Below, one piece after another: positions 31,896 to 40,984 of a stretch of 48,177 nt of DNA. How positions within the stretch are numbered: position 1 is the first letter of the stretch; each line of letters starts with the position of its first letter. The notes beneath the pieces were generated by a model, which did no database searches, was not told the DNA's origin, and saw only the letters and a list, made by a program, of their open reading frames with translations. The DNA is taken from positions 1 through 48,177 of the forward strand of contig NZ_CAJJWO010000037.1 of the NCBI RefSeq assembly GCF_905196875.1, given 5' to 3'. The translations under genes were made by a program, and so were the position numbers. This stretch comes from an uncultured Parabacteroides sp. (GTDB taxonomy: Bacteria > Bacteroidota > Bacteroidia > Bacteroidales > Tannerellaceae).

Positions 31896-31931
31896 TGTCC
31901 TTTATAAAAGTAGATATCGCTGGTACCTTTG
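31896..31931 (+). promoter_or_regulatory. Late promoter 5 (tail tip and fibre operon)
   Basis: TGTCCTTTAT at 31,896-31,905, 18 nt, then a perfect TACCTTTG at 31,924-31,931. Expected start near 31,935, leaving about 12 nt before ATG 31,947. All tip and fibre genes to 40,921 could be transcribed from here, as no terminator was seen between. Confidence 0.7.
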
Positions 31932-31946
31932 ATAAAAATTTGAATA

Positions 31947-34900
31947 ATGGCAGGAGTAATAAAGAAACCTGATGCACTTAATCTGTCCGGAAATCTAAAT
32001 GAGTTTGTGATGTCATCTTCCGGACTTGTCTCTTTTACTTTAAAGAAGGGAGACAATATACTTTTGCAGCAAAGCTATGAACCAGGTCCGGATAATTTGA
32101 TAAGAGTAGACATTCAAGATGTAGTCGAAAGTCAGTTGACTTATACCTTGAATGCGGGACAGCCTTTTTATGTACAAAATAAATTGGCAGATACTTTTGT
32201 CGCAACAATCGATGGAACAGACTACTCTTTTCGGGTTATCCGTAGTGGGGTTGCTAACCTGGCAGACACGGCTGCAAACTGGTTGAAACTACATTTCCTT
32301 ACCTGGCAACCGCGCGTTAAGCCTGTTACCTATTACTCTCCTGAATGGTTGACCTATTACGCTGTTGAAGATTGTACCGCGAAGCTTAAAGCTACATATC
32401 CGGACAAATCAATCAAGGAAATAACATTAGGAACTTGTGTTGCAGGACATGCTACAACAATGGACTTACAGTATTCAGTTGTTGTCGGCAAGCTAGGGAA
32501 CACCTATCCGTCTTATTACGAAGTATGGACAGAGAACTCTGGAACGAAATTATCAGAATCACAGGTGTATGCTTTTTCTGATCCTTTGGCAGAAGACGAA
32601 CAGTGGTATCTTTTTGAAAATAGTTTGGGAGGACTAGATAGCTTTCGGGCAGCCGGGACAAACAACCTGAATGCGGAACATGAACATAATATAGCCGTAT
32701 TCGGTGACGTCCGGGAAGAGTATCAGGTAGACACCCAGCGAAAGTATACGAAAAACACCGGCTACCTGGATGAATACTCTCGCCGTTGGCTGCTTGACTT
32801 TTTCCCCAGCAAGGCTAAGTTTGTTTACGAAGCAACGGCTATCCGGAAAATTATTGTGACAGAAAGCAATGTAACATACATATCGAATGAATTGCCCAGT
32901 TCATATACTTTCACTTGGCAACTATCTGAAGTTTCTTCCTTTCTGAACCTTACAAAAAACGAGAGCGATATCCCGGATAATCTGGTCGCTCCGGATCTGT
33001 CATCGCCGGATTTTATTTTACCCCCTCGGTTAGCTGAATTTCCGCGGGTACAACTTACCGAGGGGGTACTTATTCCTGCATTCGATCCGTTTAATCCGAA
33101 ACCGACAGTCACAACTTATGGGGCTATCCATAATACGATCAAGAATGCAGTAATCAAAGAACTGGAGGATGAGATCGGAAATATTGGCAGCGGCGGTTCC
33201 GGCGGTAATTGCAATCTTGAAATAATTGAGTCAACCCAGCTAGGTTTTATCTTACCTACCGACAAAAATCTTTACTCTGCTTTAAGTACTGATATTCGGA
33301 TAAATGAAGAGCTTAATAATTTTCTTGTTGATATCGATGAAATGTATCTGCGTAAAGATATTGACGATCGTGCTCATGGGATAATTACATTCGATAAAAA
33401 GATCGGATCATCAATCTTCCTGGACGGCTATGATGGCAAAGGCTGGGAGATTACGGATCCGGGGGCTGCTTTGCTGGACTCTTTGCGGGTAAGAAGTGAT
33501 GTGTATGTAGGTGGCCGGATGGGATCACCCTCTTTTGCTTCTGGATTCCCCGAAGGGTGGGGATGGGACTTGGCCCCATATAAACGCATTAACTCTGCCG
33601 GTGTAGAAGAAACTAAATACCGATTAGAAATTGATGATATCGTAGCAAGAGGTAGCGTTCGCGTTTACGAGATGATTATTTCACAACTCAGGGGCGAAAA
33701 CGACAATGTTATATTTGCCGGGCAGATGAAGGTAGCCTATTACGATACAGTTACCGGACGTTTATATTTAGATACAGAAGGCGGTATCACTTACAATCCG
33801 TTCCGCCCGGGTGACTTGTTGATGGTGCAACGGTATAACGGGATGCCATCTGCCGATAATGATTACTACATAACAAAGCAATATGAACTGCAGGTTAAAG
33901 AAGTCGGAATAGGATCGCTTTCGGATGGAGAGGACCGTTTGGACTGGATTACCTTCAAAAACTTCGTAGGCGATCTATCTCAGATTGCACAGAAAGACGT
34001 GTTGACACGTGTTGACTCTGCAACAGATTCTACACGCAAAGGAATTGTCAAGATCACAACAATTGACGAACTCGGAACACCTCACATTGATGCGGTGTAT
34101 GGAATGAAAACTAATCCGGGAGACAGTCTTCTGGCGCGAGTGGGGAATTGCTCATCAATCCGTACAAAAAGCGGAATACAGCTAAATGAGACAGTCGGTT
34201 TTTATGCTAGAGGGGCGCACTTAGAATATTCGACAATCGTACTAAATACAGGTGAAACTATAGAGCAAACTTTCACCATCATGGACGGCAAGTTCAACAG
34301 TACAATAGAGGGCATCAGGGATGACATGTCGAACCAGTCCGGTAACATTCTGATTAATTCCTCTTTCAGCCGGGATACCAACTACTGGACACCGGCCAAC
34401 ATTGTTCATTTTATTAATGTGTCAAGCGCATATCTATGGATGGACAGTAGTTTTTATGTCGATAAAGAGGCGGTAGCTGATATCTACAGTGACGGAGGCC
34501 AGAACAAACTTCGCATAAGAAATACTTACATATTACAGCTGAACTCACTACTCCGTCTCCCGGAACGGACAGATCCATCCGAAGAGGCCTATACTTATTC
34601 TTTTGCTTTTAAGTACAAGGTGTTACGTGCCGGTACGTTGTCAGCGGGCTTCCGTGGCACGGAACTATATATCGAACAGCAATTAACCCCCTCTGATAGC
34701 TACCAAAAAATAAGCAAGACTGCCAAATGGGACGAGTCTGGTGACTTTGAATTGAGATTTACAGGCGAGATCCTGATAACTGGTGTATCGTTGTTTAATG
34801 ATGCACTGGCGGACGCTCAGATTAAGCTACAGACGCAGATTGATCAGACAACCGAATACATAAAATTATTGGCAACAAAGAAGTATGTTGATGCTGAAAC

Positions 34901-36284
34901 TGGGGCTATTTATACAAAATATGATGCCTCACTAACAGTGATGGCAGAAGAAATAGCAGCTCGTGTTACCCGTCAGGATTTTAATGCAGAAACCGGAGCT
35001 TTACGACAGGAAATAACTTCGGGTTTGAGTATTCAGGCTGGTCGTATTGATGCTGTATCTACGAAAGTTAACGGCTTGCAATCGTCTGTGGCGCAGCTAT
35101 CCGTCCAGTATGACCAAATATTCTCAGTTGTCGGAAATAACACACAAGGGATAACCGATGCCAAGGATTTAGCAAACAAAGCTTTTGCATGCGGGCTTTA
35201 CTCGCAAGAACAATATAGCCAGACCGAAAATCCTTGGAACTCTTGGAGAAGTGGAGAAGAATTTAAGCATGTAGGTGCGTTATGGTATAACCCGTCTACA
35301 AAGCAAATGAAACGATATACAGGAATGAATGGTAGCGACAGTTGGGAAACTGCGTCTAACAACTCTACAACTGCAGCATCTTTTGTTCTGCAAAACAAGG
35401 ATAAATGGCAGTTGGTTGTAGCCAACTTCGATGAGAATGGAAAACCCAAAGAAGAATCTGGAATATTAACAACTGCATACGGTAATACTTTATATGCAAA
35501 GAAAGACGGCATTATATCCACGATAAATCAATCTTCAGAGAGTATCAGTATCAATGCAAAAAAGATTAATCTTGAAGGAGCTACAAGTATAGGTAATTTT
35601 TTAATTGATAAAGGTTGGTTTACTTGTAATTCGACAACCGGAAAAGATGTAGGATACATTGACATGAGAGGCAGTGGGACCCGTATTGCTTTTGGTTCCG
35701 ATCTGACACCCAGTGTTGCGGGAGGCAGTCTTACATGTACTGCACTTATCACAAATAACAGAACTGCATCGCCTGGAGGTACGGCTTATGCGTTAAGTTT
35801 AAAAGCTAGCGGAAATGCAGTAAATGATAGTCATGCAGTTGCTCTTGATTGTGAAGGAGGCGCTCGAATCAGAGGGGAATTTTCTTTGATTGAGAATTTA
35901 TTTACAGATGTAAATGTCAATATAAGTAACTCTTCATGCTCTAGTGCTTCTAATTTAAGGAGTAGAAGGACGTTTGTGTTCGCTCCATCTTCGTATGAAT
36001 CTGTTTATTTACCTTCTGATGCCGCAATTAGTAACGAATTTGGATATTTTACTGACGGACGTGCAGTAGTAGATCATTCTGTGATTGTTATCAAAATTCT
36101 TATTGCTTCTCATGCCTCGGAAATGATAAATGTTCAAAGCACAATCGGTATAATTGATCATAATGGCAATACGATCAAAGAGAATAATGCTGTAAACAGA
36201 TCTAATTTTAACATGGCGAGGGGAGATTACGCAGAACTTATGTATATGAATAGAAAATGGTATTTAGTAAATAGAAATTCTTAA
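31947..36284 (+). CDS. Large tail tip / receptor-interaction protein
   Basis: This 1445-residue modular protein has four parts. Residues 1-400 are beta-rich with many aromatic strands (baseplate-like). A GSGGSGG linker occurs near 410. Residues about 930-1080 carry coiled-coil-like repeats ('DAETGAIYTKYDASLTVMAEE', 'QAGRIDAVSTKVNGLQSSV'). 'SISINAKKINLEGATSIGNF' near 1190 matches a motif common in phage tail-tip and central-fibre proteins. The last 100 residues form a beta-domain ending in 'YAELMYMNRKWYLVNR'. It is probably the central tip or straight fibre that first contacts the host surface. The true oligomeric role is inference. Confidence 0.7.
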   Translation: MAGVIKKPDALNLSGNLNEFVMSSSGLVSFTLKKGDNILLQQSYEPGPDNLIRVDIQDVVESQLTYTLNAGQPFYVQNKLADTFVATIDGTDYSFRVIRSGVANLADTAANWLKLHFLTWQPRVKPVTYYSPEWLTYYAVEDCTAKLKATYPDKSIKEITLGTCVAGHATTMDLQYSVVVGKLGNTYPSYYEVWTENSGTKLSESQVYAFSDPLAEDEQWYLFENSLGGLDSFRAAGTNNLNAEHEHNIAVFGDVREEYQVDTQRKYTKNTGYLDEYSRRWLLDFFPSKAKFVYEATAIRKIIVTESNVTYISNELPSSYTFTWQLSEVSSFLNLTKNESDIPDNLVAPDLSSPDFILPPRLAEFPRVQLTEGVLIPAFDPFNPKPTVTTYGAIHNTIKNAVIKELEDEIGNIGSGGSGGNCNLEIIESTQLGFILPTDKNLYSALSTDIRINEELNNFLVDIDEMYLRKDIDDRAHGIITFDKKIGSSIFLDGYDGKGWEITDPGAALLDSLRVRSDVYVGGRMGSPSFASGFPEGWGWDLAPYKRINSAGVEETKYRLEIDDIVARGSVRVYEMIISQLRGENDNVIFAGQMKVAYYDTVTGRLYLDTEGGITYNPFRPGDLLMVQRYNGMPSADNDYYITKQYELQVKEVGIGSLSDGEDRLDWITFKNFVGDLSQIAQKDVLTRVDSATDSTRKGIVKITTIDELGTPHIDAVYGMKTNPGDSLLARVGNCSSIRTKSGIQLNETVGFYARGAHLEYSTIVLNTGETIEQTFTIMDGKFNSTIEGIRDDMSNQSGNILINSSFSRDTNYWTPANIVHFINVSSAYLWMDSSFYVDKEAVADIYSDGGQNKLRIRNTYILQLNSLLRLPERTDPSEEAYTYSFAFKYKVLRAGTLSAGFRGTELYIEQQLTPSDSYQKISKTAKWDESGDFELRFTGEILITGVSLFNDALADAQIKLQTQIDQTTEYIKLLATKKYVDAETGAIYTKYDASLTVMAEEIAARVTRQDFNAETGALRQEITSGLSIQAGRIDAVSTKVNGLQSSVAQLSVQYDQIFSVVGNNTQGITDAKDLANKAFACGLYSQEQYSQTENPWNSWRSGEEFKHVGALWYNPSTKQMKRYTGMNGSDSWETASNNSTTAASFVLQNKDKWQLVVANFDENGKPKEESGILTTAYGNTLYAKKDGIISTINQSSESISINAKKINLEGATSIGNFLIDKGWFTCNSTTGKDVGYIDMRGSGTRIAFGSDLTPSVAGGSLTCTALITNNRTASPGGTAYALSLKASGNAVNDSHAVALDCEGGARIRGEFSLIENLFTDVNVNISNSSCSSASNLRSRRTFVFAPSSYESVYLPSDAAISNEFGYFTDGRAVVDHSVIVIKILIASHASEMINVQSTIGIIDHNGNTIKENNAVNRSNFNMARGDYAELMYMNRKWYLVNRNS

Positions 36285-36294
36285 AATGTAAATT

Positions 36295-36579
36295 ATGAAA
36301 CGAGTAAATTTCAAAGAATTAAGTGTAGAAATCGAAATTGATGTTTATGAAACAATGGATTTCAGAAAAGAGATTGGAAACGCAATACATAGACAAGCGG
36401 TAACCATCCCTATGGATGAGTTGGCTCGTAAAATTTACCATAGCAATGAACCGGTGGATATTGAAGATGAAGAATATGGACTGATGATATCGGTTTTGTC
36501 AAAATCATTTTCGTTAATGCTCTACCAAGCAGTAGAGAGATGCACGATAGAAGTTAAGAAAGATAATAAGGAGGGATAA
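36295..36579 (+). CDS. Small hypothetical tail-cluster protein
   Basis: This 94-residue protein lies 10 nt after the tip gene. Its sequence ('MDFRKEIGNAIHRQAVTIPMDELARKIYHSNEPVDI', abbreviated here by its key runs FRKEIG and MDELARKIY) is helical and acidic. Comparable small genes occur between tip and fibre genes in Bacteroidales phages. It may be a chaperone or small virion part; nothing more can be read. Confidence 0.55.
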   Translation: MKRVNFKELSVEIEIDVYETMDFRKEIGNAIHRQAVTIPMDELARKIYHSNEPVDIEDEEYGLMISVLSKSFSLMLYQAVERCTIEVKKDNKEG

Positions 36580-36581
36580 TT

Positions 36582-36869
36582 ATGGCACTAGAACAGGTAT
36601 CATCAGTAGTAAAGAGCACCTACCTAAACACGGTAGCGGGTTACGATATTCAATACAACGTAGCGCAAGATGAAGGTCAAAGCGTACAGTCTGTAATGGG
36701 TACAATAAAGAAGGCCGATGTCGTTTTCGGATACATCACGATCAATGCCGATGGCAGGAAAAATATTTCGTTCGACAAGCCTATCTCAAATGCGGATTCA
36801 GAATCCATATACGGAGCGGTATTGACCGATACGGCATCTATTATATATCAAAGAAACAAAACTGAATAA
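36582..36869 (+). CDS. Small beta-rich tail-associated protein
   Basis: This 95-residue protein is rich in Val, Ser, Asn and Tyr, with alternating strands (GYDIQYNVAQDEGQSVQSVM, then VVFGYITINADGRKNISF). It lacks charged helices and looks like a compact beta-domain. It starts 2 nt after the previous stop and is followed within 3 nt by the fibre gene. It may be a fibre-attachment or capping protein. No family was recognised. Confidence 0.55.
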   Translation: MALEQVSSVVKSTYLNTVAGYDIQYNVAQDEGQSVQSVMGTIKKADVVFGYITINADGRKNISFDKPISNADSESIYGAVLTDTASIIYQRNKTE

Positions 36870-36872
36870 GTT

Positions 36873-39137
36873 ATGGCTGCAGGAGAAATCATCATCTCGG
36901 ATGGACGGATCACTCCCGAAATCTTGGAAAAGATAACAAGCGAGGTGGTCAATAATATACAGACCACCTCTAAAGATCCGGGGCAATACGAGGAAGTAGA
37001 CAGCTTGCAGGGTATCACTTCTATTCCTGTGTTCCATCAGAGCGGATCAACTTATAAGTTAGTCCGGGTACTGTTGTCAATCCTGAAAGGGGTAGACGGC
37101 AAAGAAGTGCACTTGCAATCAACCGAAACGCACCTGCAATGGCGCTGGACGAATGGTATGTGGGAAAATCTTGTTGCTTGGGCTGATCTGAAAGGTGAAG
37201 CGGGTGATACTCCTGAATTCCGTACCGGTTTATCCGGCATAGAATGGAAATATGTGTCAGAGGAAGAAGCGGCATGGAAAGTGCTAGTTACATTCGAAGT
37301 CCTGAAGTTAAAGTTTACCGATTTGACTGCCGAACAAATAGCCGCTTTTTGGCAGGCAATACCAGAAGATGTTCTGGCTCTTTTCCAAAAACCGGCTACT
37401 GACGCGGCCGCGGAAGTACGTAAAGAAATGGCTCAAATCTCCCAAGAAGTGAATCAAGCTATCACGGATACAAACGCAGCTAAGGATGCGGCCAATACAG
37501 CGGCCGTCAATGCTAAATCGGTATCGGATCACCCCGGTTACATAGGCAACGACTACCATGTTTATACCTGGGATTACGTAACAGGTGCGTATAATAAGAC
37601 CGATACGGTACTCCGCCCTGAAGGGTTTAGTATTTATCGCACTTATGCGACCATCGCAGCAATGAATGCCGATCTATCTAACGTTCCGGAAGGAAAATTC
37701 GTGTTGATCAATACCGGTAGCGTTGACGATGAAGATACCGCAAAGTTGTATGTAAAAGGTGCGGCAAACTTTGAATACTTAGTTGATATGTCCGGGGCGA
37801 TCGGTTTCACCGGCAAAACTCCTCAGATAACGATCGGCACCGTTACGGTAGGATCATCTGCATCAGCTTCTTTGCCTCCGGACGGAACCGACGATAACGG
37901 CAACCCTAAATTTAAATTGAACCTGGTTATTGTTGCCGGCCCACAAGGGTTGACGCCCATCATCGAAATGGGTACCACAACGACGGGGCAACCCGGAACG
38001 GATGCAGTTGCCACTTTAGCCCCGAACGGTCAGACGTCCGACGGTCGGGATAAGTATTTACTTAATCTGACTATTCCGCAGGGATTGCCGGGAACTGGAT
38101 CTGGAAATGTCTTAGTGCCTGGACCCGGACTCGTGTCGGGTAAGAAGTATTTGTTTGTCCCGTCGGGTAATGATAGTACGGTCGGAACCTTTGTCGAGTA
38201 TGTGGTGCCGGAAGCCTACGACGATACAGAAGTACGTCGGTTAATCGGCGAAAAGGTTGATAAGGTTGTCGGCAAGCAATTGACGACAGAGGACTTTACA
38301 ACCCTGCTAAAACAGAAGCTAGAGGGGCTAACGAACTATAACGACGCAACACTTACGGCGGAGTTGAATAACCTGAAGGCACGTCTGGATGCTTTGATAG
38401 GGACATCGGCCAGTGCTGCAATTGATACGTTTAATGAGATCACGGCCTTTCTGGCAGGCATCACCGACACGCAGAGCTTAACGACTTTATTGTCAGGCTT
38501 ACGGACTGACATTGTAGCTTTGATACCTACCAAGACGTCTGACCTTACCAACGACAGCGGTTTTGTTTCGGATGCTAGTTACGTGCATACTGACAACAAC
38601 TACACAACAACGGATAAAAACAAGTTGTCAGGGATTGCGGCTAGTGCAAACAACTATGTACATCCCACTACGGCCGGTAATAAGCACATTCCGGCCGGTG
38701 GAACTTCTGGGCAGATACTTCGATGGTCAGCAGATGGGACGGCGGTTTGGGGAGTAGATAATGATACAACATATTCTCCGGCAACCGAAACGACAAACGG
38801 GCTAATGAGCTCGGATGACAAGACAAAACTTGATCGTATAGGGTCATACACTACCGCCACAACAGTAGCAAACCTCAATGCAAATTACGAAAATATTGAA
38901 GTTAGTCTTAATGCTAATGCATCGCTATCGGTTAATGCGGCGGGTAGAAATTATGATGGGCTTGAAATGAATGTACTTGTTTATTGCCCATCGACTCGAA
39001 CAATAACAATCCCAACATCCGGGAATTATGAGAGCATGTGCGGGAGCTCGCATACTTGCCCAGCTGGTAGGCGGGTAGAATTTAACCTTAAATGCTATGT
39101 GGGTATCTGGCATATTGCAAAATTAGAACAACAATAA
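36873..39137 (+). CDS. Tail fibre protein with collagen-like linkers
   Basis: This 754-residue protein has an N-terminal adhesin-like part and a helical zone (170-215, Ala/Asp-rich). Two tandem related units follow, about residues 314-361 and 362-406 (each 'TP.I..Gt.t.G..a.a.L.pdG...dg..k..LNL.i..G'), joined by Gly-Pro-Gln-Gly type turns. Later segments such as 'YVHTDNNYTTTDKNKLSGI' and 'AGGTSGQILRWSADGTAVWG' are classic phage fibre shaft motifs. The C-terminal 90 residues form a beta-domain ending in 'GIWHIAKLEQQ'. It is a likely receptor-binding fibre. The next gene begins 9 nt later. Confidence 0.8.
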   Translation: MAAGEIIISDGRITPEILEKITSEVVNNIQTTSKDPGQYEEVDSLQGITSIPVFHQSGSTYKLVRVLLSILKGVDGKEVHLQSTETHLQWRWTNGMWENLVAWADLKGEAGDTPEFRTGLSGIEWKYVSEEEAAWKVLVTFEVLKLKFTDLTAEQIAAFWQAIPEDVLALFQKPATDAAAEVRKEMAQISQEVNQAITDTNAAKDAANTAAVNAKSVSDHPGYIGNDYHVYTWDYVTGAYNKTDTVLRPEGFSIYRTYATIAAMNADLSNVPEGKFVLINTGSVDDEDTAKLYVKGAANFEYLVDMSGAIGFTGKTPQITIGTVTVGSSASASLPPDGTDDNGNPKFKLNLVIVAGPQGLTPIIEMGTTTTGQPGTDAVATLAPNGQTSDGRDKYLLNLTIPQGLPGTGSGNVLVPGPGLVSGKKYLFVPSGNDSTVGTFVEYVVPEAYDDTEVRRLIGEKVDKVVGKQLTTEDFTTLLKQKLEGLTNYNDATLTAELNNLKARLDALIGTSASAAIDTFNEITAFLAGITDTQSLTTLLSGLRTDIVALIPTKTSDLTNDSGFVSDASYVHTDNNYTTTDKNKLSGIAASANNYVHPTTAGNKHIPAGGTSGQILRWSADGTAVWGVDNDTTYSPATETTNGLMSSDDKTKLDRIGSYTTATTVANLNANYENIEVSLNANASLSVNAAGRNYDGLEMNVLVYCPSTRTITIPTSGNYESMCGSSHTCPAGRRVEFNLKCYVGIWHIAKLEQQ

Positions 39138-39146
39138 GGAGGATAT

Positions 39147-39830
39147 ATGATATACATAGGACATAACAACAACGCTCCCTTCTTCCTCGAGATCGAAGAA
39201 GAGCTGAATACTACAGATAACGTGGTAGTATATACCTGGGAGGATTTTATCGATAACAATGTAGCGTGGCTTAAATTAAGCGCAGAACAGGGGCAGTTTC
39301 ACAACAATCATCCGGGTGCTACACCGGAGGAAGTCTATAACATGCAGATTCCGGAGCCGGTGCCTGACCCCGAACCAGAACCTACTCCTGAACCGGATGT
39401 GGAACAGGTAGTTAGACGGGCAAAGCTGGCAGAGATCGAAGAGCAAGACGCTTTTAGCAACAAGTTTTTTGTGTCAGTGATGCAAGGTGGAATGGAAGTC
39501 GCAAATCAGGAGTTGTGGATTGATAAAGGCCTGCGCAATTCCCTATACTCGATCACGCTCCCGGCTCTATTGTCAGACGGTGAAACTACGACAAAACTAT
39601 GGACTACTGGCACACCGCCTGAATCTCTCGACGTACCAATCCCCTGGGCGATGGAAAAACTCCCATTACTCGAAATCTATGCGAAACGCACCTACGACCG
39701 TCGAGCTTCGAACGAGGCTGCTGTCTATGCCGCTACAACCGTCGAAGAGATAGCTCAAATCGACGTAAAAGCGAACTATCCGAAGTTTTTGACATTCGAA
39801 TTAAATCTTGACAACTATGAGCAGGCGTAG
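39147..39830 (+). CDS. DUF4376-like fibre-associated protein
   Basis: This 227-residue protein has an N-terminal domain of about 70 residues, a Pro/Glu linker with alternating EP repeats (about 73-88), and a C-terminal region closely following the DUF4376 pattern. The visible landmarks are 'RRAKLAEIEEQD', then 'LWIDKGLRNSLYS', 'LEIYAKRTYDRRASNEAAVYA' and 'YPKFLTFEL'. DUF4376 proteins occur at the end of phage tail fibre clusters and are thought to be fibre components or assembly proteins. The stop is overlapped by 14 nt by the next gene. Confidence 0.7.
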   Translation: MIYIGHNNNAPFFLEIEEELNTTDNVVVYTWEDFIDNNVAWLKLSAEQGQFHNNHPGATPEEVYNMQIPEPVPDPEPEPTPEPDVEQVVRRAKLAEIEEQDAFSNKFFVSVMQGGMEVANQELWIDKGLRNSLYSITLPALLSDGETTTKLWTTGTPPESLDVPIPWAMEKLPLLEIYAKRTYDRRASNEAAVYAATTVEEIAQIDVKANYPKFLTFELNLDNYEQA

Positions 39831-40464
39831 ATTTATGGGAGAGAAATCTTTTTCTCTAGTTGGATTAATAGATTATTACAAGTTTAACAGCACAACGAGA
39901 GACGAAGTGACTGGTACGATTAATAGCGCTTCAGTGTCTTATTCGGCCGGCAAAATAGGAAATGCAGCATATTTCGGTTCGTATTCCCCTTTAAAGTTTG
40001 CTCGTAACTCTGGTACATTCAACAACTTTACAGTTTCATTATGGGTTAAACTGGATTCCGGTAGCTTTCCAGGCCAATATAGAGGGATCTTTCTTTCTCG
40101 GGCTTCCGACGAAACAAAACTGTATGGTCTGTGTATTGAAGATAAAACGCTTATTGTTAATGACAATGGTATCAGAAGATATACAACAACGCTGCCTACA
40201 GGGAATTGGATAATGATTACGTTGGTGATAAAAGGAGGTAATGGAACCATCTATATTAATGGTGTCGAAAAAAGTACATTTTCTTTTTCAACTTTTTATG
40301 TGCAATCTGCGACTTATATCGGATGTGACTATTTACCCGTTACAACCTCTCAAAACAATCGTGGTTTACGTGGCTACCTAGATGAAATGTCAGTATGGAG
40401 TAGAGCGCTATCAGCATCAGAAATAAGTGAGCTTTACAACAATGGTAATGGGTTGGAATTATAA
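39817..40464 (+). CDS. LamG-like lectin domain protein (putative receptor binding)
   Basis: ATG 39,817 gives 215 residues beginning MSRRRFMGEK. The rest is a single concanavalin/LamG-type jellyroll. Landmarks are 'GKIGNAAYFGSYSPLKF', 'FNNFTVSLWVKLDSGSF', 'GNWIMITLVIKG', 'GTIYINGVEKSTF' and 'RGYLDEMSVWSRALSASEISELYNNG'. Such domains bind sugars and are common in phage receptor-binding and decoration proteins. The short basic N-terminus recurs at 40,679, so it may be a docking tag onto a common tail part. This start is used because it matches that second copy. Confidence 0.75.
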   Translation: MSRRRFMGEKSFSLVGLIDYYKFNSTTRDEVTGTINSASVSYSAGKIGNAAYFGSYSPLKFARNSGTFNNFTVSLWVKLDSGSFPGQYRGIFLSRASDETKLYGLCIEDKTLIVNDNGIRRYTTTLPTGNWIMITLVIKGGNGTIYINGVEKSTFSFSTFYVQSATYIGCDYLPVTTSQNNRGLRGYLDEMSVWSRALSASEISELYNNGNGLEL

Positions 40465-40484
40465 CCCAAGCACAAAATAATAAT

Positions 40485-40682
40485 ATGGAAGCAACAATAC
40501 AGAAACAATCAATTAAGCAGGATTTGATGATCCTGTTTATGGCCGCAGTTATAACTGCAACATTTATCGGTTACAGATCAACGGTAGCCCCGCATTATCT
40601 CTCGGCATCGAAGATTGAAGAAGGGACTATTGTGGTTAAGAACGACAGTATTACAACGATCATAATACCTGATAAGCGATGA
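40485..40682 (+). CDS. Small membrane protein between the two MSRRRFMGE genes
   Basis: This 65-residue protein has one hydrophobic segment (about residues 13-28, LMILFMAAVITATFIGY) and a polar C-terminal half (EEGTIVVKNDSITTIIIPDKR). It overlaps the Gly-rich gene as ATGA. A membrane protein inside the fibre cluster is unusual. It may act in superinfection exclusion, lysis or membrane targeting, but there is no family match. Confidence 0.55.
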   Translation: MEATIQKQSIKQDLMILFMAAVITATFIGYRSTVAPHYLSASKIEEGTIVVKNDSITTIIIPDKR

Positions 40683-40921
40683 GTAGAAGAAGGTTCATGG
40701 GCGAAAGAAAGCTAAACCTATATACAAAAAGGTTTTATCCTGCAGGAACATATACCTGGAAGGCTCCTGCGGGTTGCACTTCTGTCGATGTATTTTGTGT
40801 AGGAGGTGGCGGAGGTGGCGGGAATGGCACCGGTGGTGGTGCTGCCCGTGGTGGATCGTCCAAAGGTGGGAAAGGCGGAGACGGCACTGTATTAATAAGA
40901 TATTACGCATACGAGCAATAG
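40679..40921 (+). CDS. Gly-rich small tail protein with MSRRRFMGE N-terminus
   Basis: This 80-residue protein starts MSRRRFMGERK, like the LamG gene. A short beta-part follows (YPAGTYTWKAPAGCTSVDVFCV), then a Gly-rich block (about 45-70, with runs of up to seven Gly), and it ends 'DGTVLIRYYAYEQ'. This 'ft.pgt.tWt.PaGvt.v.v.cvGGGG' plan is the Gly-rich phage fibre-tip type known as a receptor-binding or capping domain. It is the last rightward phage gene. Confidence 0.7.
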   Translation: MSRRRFMGERKLNLYTKRFYPAGTYTWKAPAGCTSVDVFCVGGGGGGGNGTGGGAARGGSSKGGKGGDGTVLIRYYAYEQ

Positions 40922-40938
40922 CTCAAAACGCATAAAAG

Positions 40939-40980
40939 GTGAGCCGATCAGAAAAACAGATTGGCTCACTTAACTTTTTT
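40939..40980. terminator. Bidirectional terminator between fibre operon and integrase
   Basis: GTGAGCCGATC (40,939-40,949) pairs with GATTGGCTCAC (40,959-40,969) over 11 positions with one wobble, loop AGAAAAACA. TTAACTTTTTT follows on the plus strand. The convergent integrase gene ends 5 nt beyond. Confidence 0.8.
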
Positions 40981-40984
40981 CTTT

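Noticed and set aside
31947..40921. Diversity-generating retroelement acting on the fibre genes
   Set aside because: No reverse transcriptase or template repeat pair was found in the window, although such systems occur in other Bacteroides phages.
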